From Datnioides undecimradiatus (lineage: Eukaryota > Chordata > Actinopteri > Lobotiformes > Datnioididae), in assembly GCA_008933995.1 (NCBI GenBank), contig WARS01002812.1, positions 558,001 through 622,000 of the forward strand: a DNA stretch of 64,000 nucleotides. The letters run 5' to 3'. Every line of letters begins with the position of its first letter. Positions within the stretch are counted from its first letter, which is position 1. The notes below the pieces were generated by a model. The model saw only the letters and a list, made by a program, of their open reading frames with translations. It had not been told where the DNA came from and did not search any database. This document shows positions 61,087 through 64,000 of the stretch, one piece after another. A program made the translations under genes and the position numbers.

Positions 61087-61679
61087 CAGAGTCCAGGGCT
61101 TGTAGCTCGTCATACTGCGTAATCACACTAGGGAACGCATGCATGACAACAGTTCAATGTCGTTCGGAGTGCCATAATAAATGGCAACTGGTGCTCTCCG
61201 TGTTTCTTTAGACACATTTTAAAAGTCTGACGTTGACTTTAAGTGTGTTTTTATACAAATATCACCCACAACAATTGCATAATTGCCGCTGCCTGTTTTC
61301 ATCAAATATCACTTGTTTATTTACCTTTTTCACAGTCATTAAGACTGCAGTTAAGACTGCCAAGCAGTTAGACTGTGAATGAGATGAAATACATTTCATA
61401 TCCTATCGGCTATTGCTCATTACTTGTTCAAATGATCTATTTTTAATGTGTGTACATGGTTTTATTTTTAAAAATGAAAACAATCTAAGCTAAATCCATT
61501 CATTTTGTTTAATATTCAGTAATAAGGTGTTCTATAATAATGCAAAGTCTGACTTTTATTTAGGCCTTAATTATTTTCTACTTCAGCAGGGCATAAAAAT
61601 AGTTACTTTCAATGTATACAGATTGTCAGTGCCTTATCTAACATAGGAGTACACAGCCCCAGATTCGCAGTATTGATTT

Positions 61680-61765
61680 TTTTTCCATGCATTTCACCTT
61701 TATAGGACAGCAACAGCTGAGGACAGACAGGATAGGAGATACAGCAAAGGGCCATAAAAAGGAAA
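61680..61765 (+). repeat. Fragment of a common teleost repeat (GACAGACAGGA...CAGCAAAGGGCC)
   Basis: TTTATAGGACAGCAACAGCT, then GAGGACAGACAGGATAGGAG, then ATACAGCAAAGGGCC. This is an eroded match to a highly abundant percomorph repeat that carries the same three blocks in this order. Class not assignable from this fragment. Confidence 0.5.
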
Positions 61766-62017
61766 GAAGGAAGAGTGTTTGATTTTCAGTATGATGAGAA
61801 AGGTGGAGAAGCTGAGATCTGGACAGATAGTGGTAGACTCTCTAATATACTGATCAGTTATACCACCAATTCTACTCACACTAAAACCAGACTCGAGTAT
61901 ATCAGAAAACAGAGGTACATATGGACCGGGACGTTTGAATTTCAATCTATCATCATGGAAAAGATGAGCGCTGTGTGGAAAAAATGGTCAGAAAATGAAA
62001 AGAAGGGCCGCCATTCT

Positions 62018-62057
62018 TAAATTTCCCTCGGGATCAAGAAAGTATTTATCTATCTAA
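62018..62057 (+). mobile_element. 3' tail of a fish non-LTR element (LINE or derived SINE)
   Basis: AATTTCCCTCGGGATCAAGA followed by AAGTATTTATCTATCTA closely matches the conserved tail TTTCCCTCGGGATCAATAAAGTATCTATCTATC found at the 3' ends of many teleost LINEs and SINEs. The body of the element upstream is not recognisable, so this is probably a truncated copy. Confidence 0.6.
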
Positions 62058-62740
62058 GCGTGGGCGAGCAAAAAGATGGACTGAGTGGAACCTGCATGAA
62101 ACAGAAAACCCTATATGAAGAACTACACAGCTATACATTATACTGTCAGTAATGGAAATTCAGACAGCCACACTGAGGAATCTGACAAAGAACCAGTCAA
62201 GTACTATCAAGGCAACCATTAATTTCATTACAGCTACAGGATTAAACCTTTGGAAGTAAACATACCCCAAAATGCAAGCATAATCCCGACCTGCGAGAGG
62301 CAGCAATGTGCCACAAGGCATCGAGCCTGCTGGAAATGCACAAGAGGAAGAAGACCTTCTGCCTGTCAGGGCCCTGAACATCCATGCCCTTATCATGTCA
62401 GCTGAAATTGTGCCTGAGTGGTGCGTGTTCCTGCACAAATTGAACAGTCCCGATCACACGTATAGAACGTGGTGCTTTCGGGGCCCAGCTTTATGCCTGC
62501 ATTGACTCCTGCATGTTTAAAATTCAAAATCCACAGTGATCCTGATGCTTGGCCTGTAAGATGCTGTGTTATTTACATATTTGAAATGTGTCATTCTCAC
62601 AGACGACATAAATACACTCTGTGGTTATTCAGTAATGTCTTTCTGTTTAAAACCGCGGTGTATTATTATACATCATTATAAAAACACGGATAAAACAAAC
62701 GGTTTCTTTTTTCCCCCTAGTGTACCAGCTCTAAAAACAG

Positions 62741-63626
62741 TTTGCGTCGCTGGCGCGCGACCACGACTACAGTAGGCGGGCTGTTCGTCGTGATAGGCCG
62801 TTGCTATGATACGCCCAAGATTGACAGCGATCCAGTTTCCGGTTCATTCCGCTGTGCGCAGAAGTTGCTAGTCACAGGAGCCACAATGGCGTTTGTAGTC
62901 TCCTTCAGATAGGGCTGTGGATGATATTAAATCCACTAGCATCGCCCTAAATATAGGCCTGGTTGATTCCCAGAGCCATTGATAATAAACTGGAACAATT
63001 ACTGCACACGAAAATACTATGATTTCTAAGCAATATTGAATTTATAGGGGATAAAACTTACATTAAAGGGAACATGTAAACAGAACCAACCGGGTCAAGT
63101 TTTCATTTTGTTCGAGAAACGAGCGTCTTTTAATGAAGGCATTTGCTTGTTTCTGAATGCTAAGACCGTAATTCTGTGGAATAAAAACACCTTTACTTAA
63201 CTTGGCACCGGACAAGGACACCTTTCACAAAGGGACTTTTTTCTTTTTTACGAGTCTGCTCGCTAGCCGCCGAGCATTAGCTAGCGGTGCTAGCTAAATT
63301 GAGACGGAGACGACAGCACAATGCTCCGATGTTTGGTTGGGATCTTTTTCATTCCCTGACTGATTCAAAGTACACCTCACTGGAAAACCACCGTGGCATT
63401 TTTCTGCTTTGACGAACTATGTTGGCGATCCTGTTGGAATGAATTGGCACTGAGGAGGACTGGACGTGAGCGGCCTGGTGTGTTTATTTTGTGTATTATC
63501 TTGCTCCGTTTCTGCTTAGTAACACTCTTTGTTTTGGCACTTGGAATAGCTACTGTTTTCCTGTGAATGAATTGCCTGGACCACCGAGGTCCAGTCGCAG
63601 GAGAGGTACCGACGCCGGCGTGAGGG
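62741..63626 (+). promoter_or_regulatory. Probable cdk12 promoter and 5' UTR, with upstream ORFs
   Basis: A CpG-containing block at about 62745-62890 looks like the promoter or start region. Between it and the CDS are short upstream ORFs: ATGGCGTTTGTA... at 62886-62912 (8 codons plus stop) and MLRCLVGIFFIP at 63321-63359 (12 codons plus stop). A cluster of GCTAGC motifs lies at 63263-63297. Whether the region is one exon or contains a 5' UTR intron cannot be told from sequence alone. Confidence 0.4.
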
Positions 63627-64000
63627 ATGCCTGGGTCGGACCGACACCATGGGACCAAGAGGAAGCCGGAATCGAGCAACAGCGGTGTGCCACACCAGAC
63701 CCAGGCCCCGAGTCATACCTCTGCGGGAGACAAGGCGAGCAAAGACGGCAGGGTGCAGTTAAAATCTTCAATGTCCTCTTCCTCTTCTAAACGCAAACGG
63801 CATAAATCAACCAAACATAATCGGGAATCCTCGGCGGCACCGGGACCCGAATATTTTACCCTCGGCGATACGGCGCCACCTGGTGTCAACACCGTGAAGC
63901 CTCTGGTGGAGTACGATGATATCAGCTCCGACTCGGACACCTTCTCGGACCCGCCGTCCTCCAGGCCGTCAGAGAGGGGGGGCGTGGACAGATTGGAGCC
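63627..64000 (+). CDS. cdk12: CDK12, cyclin-dependent kinase 12, N-terminal part of first coding exon
   Basis: An open frame of 124 complete codons runs off the right edge. It starts MPGSDRHHGTKRKPESSNSG (human CDK12 starts MPNSERHGGKK), has a basic serine-rich stretch SSSSSKRKRHKSTKHNRESS, and contains PLVEYDDISSDSDTFSD, identical to human CDK12 in this signature block. CDK12 pairs with cyclin K and phosphorylates Ser2 of the RNA polymerase II C-terminal domain, which supports elongation and expression of long DNA-repair genes; it acts in the nucleus. An in-frame TGA at 63621-63623, six bases upstream, fixes the start codon. The RS-rich region, kinase domain and C-terminus lie beyond the window. 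CDK13 is the only close alternative, and the N-terminal MPxSxRH start and position next to fbxl20 argue against it. Confidence 0.95.
   Translation, partial: MPGSDRHHGTKRKPESSNSGVPHQTQAPSHTSAGDKASKDGRVQLKSSMSSSSSKRKRHKSTKHNRESSAAPGPEYFTLGDTAPPGVNTVKPLVEYDDISSDSDTFSDPPSSRPSERGGVDRLE

Larger units (their letters stand above)
60421..62740. other. Intergenic region between fbxl20 and cdk12
   Basis: About 2.3 kb with no recognisable gene. The 133-codon open frame at 60810-61211 has no identifiable domain. I looked for MED1, which occupies this place in human, and saw nothing resembling it. Contains two repeat fragments (61.7 and 62.0 kb) and a tandem ACGCGT pair at 61055-61082. Confidence 0.6.

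Noticed and set aside
60810-61211. 133-codon plus-strand open frame in the fbxl20-cdk12 gap
   Set aside because: No recognisable domain, poor codon character and no supporting neighbours; treated as chance.
1-64000. tRNA, rRNA, CRISPR arrays, retroviral or other virus-like elements
   Set aside because: None recognised by eye; CA/GT and other simple repeats account for the periodic signals.

Overview
This is a vertebrate nuclear genome window, almost certainly from a ray-finned fish of the percomorph type. The proteins are clear vertebrate orthologues, exons are small with GT-AG introns, dinucleotide microsatellites are very dense, and several short interspersed repeats common in teleosts are present (for example GCTAAGCTAAGCTAA-containing and TTAGCTCAAAGCA-containing elements). 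I found no bacterial, organellar or viral genes.

Five protein-coding genes could be rebuilt exon by exon, with intron phases that match at every junction. (1) adam11, minus strand: only the first four coding exons (4338 back to 834); the rest lies beyond the left edge. (2) A nine-zinc-finger TFIIIA-family 5S RNA-binding protein, plus strand, 9 exons, 7080-9430, 372 aa, with a compact CCAAT/TATA promoter and a poly(A) signal. (3) stac2, minus strand, 11 exons, 44806 back to 24341, 426 aa. (4) fbxl20, minus strand, 15 exons, 60105 back to 51285, 436 aa. (5) cdk12, plus strand, first coding exon from 63627 and running off the right edge.

Layout: 1-833 adam11 intron; 834-4338 adam11 5' exons; 4.3-7.0 kb adam11 upstream region and the zinc-finger gene promoter; 7.0-9.7 kb zinc-finger gene; 9.7-22 kb intergenic without a supportable gene; 22-44.8 kb stac2 with its probable 3' UTR; 44.8-48.25 kb intergenic; 48.25-60.1 kb fbxl20 with a probable 3 kb 3' UTR; 60.1-62.7 kb intergenic; 62.7-64 kb cdk12 5' region and first coding exon.

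The order stac2-fbxl20-cdk12 matches human 17q12, except that MED1, which sits between FBXL20 and CDK12 in human, is not visible here. The genes do not form a pathway: an ADAM-like neuronal surface protein, a 5S rRNA/Pol III-type zinc-finger protein, an adaptor for voltage-gated calcium channels, an SCF ubiquitin-ligase subunit and a transcription-elongation kinase. The most interesting structural signal is the repeated placement of (UG)n tracts directly against splice sites in adam11, stac2 and fbxl20. Also notable are an apparent GC-AG intron in stac2 and the divergent, oocyte-P43-like character of the zinc-finger gene.
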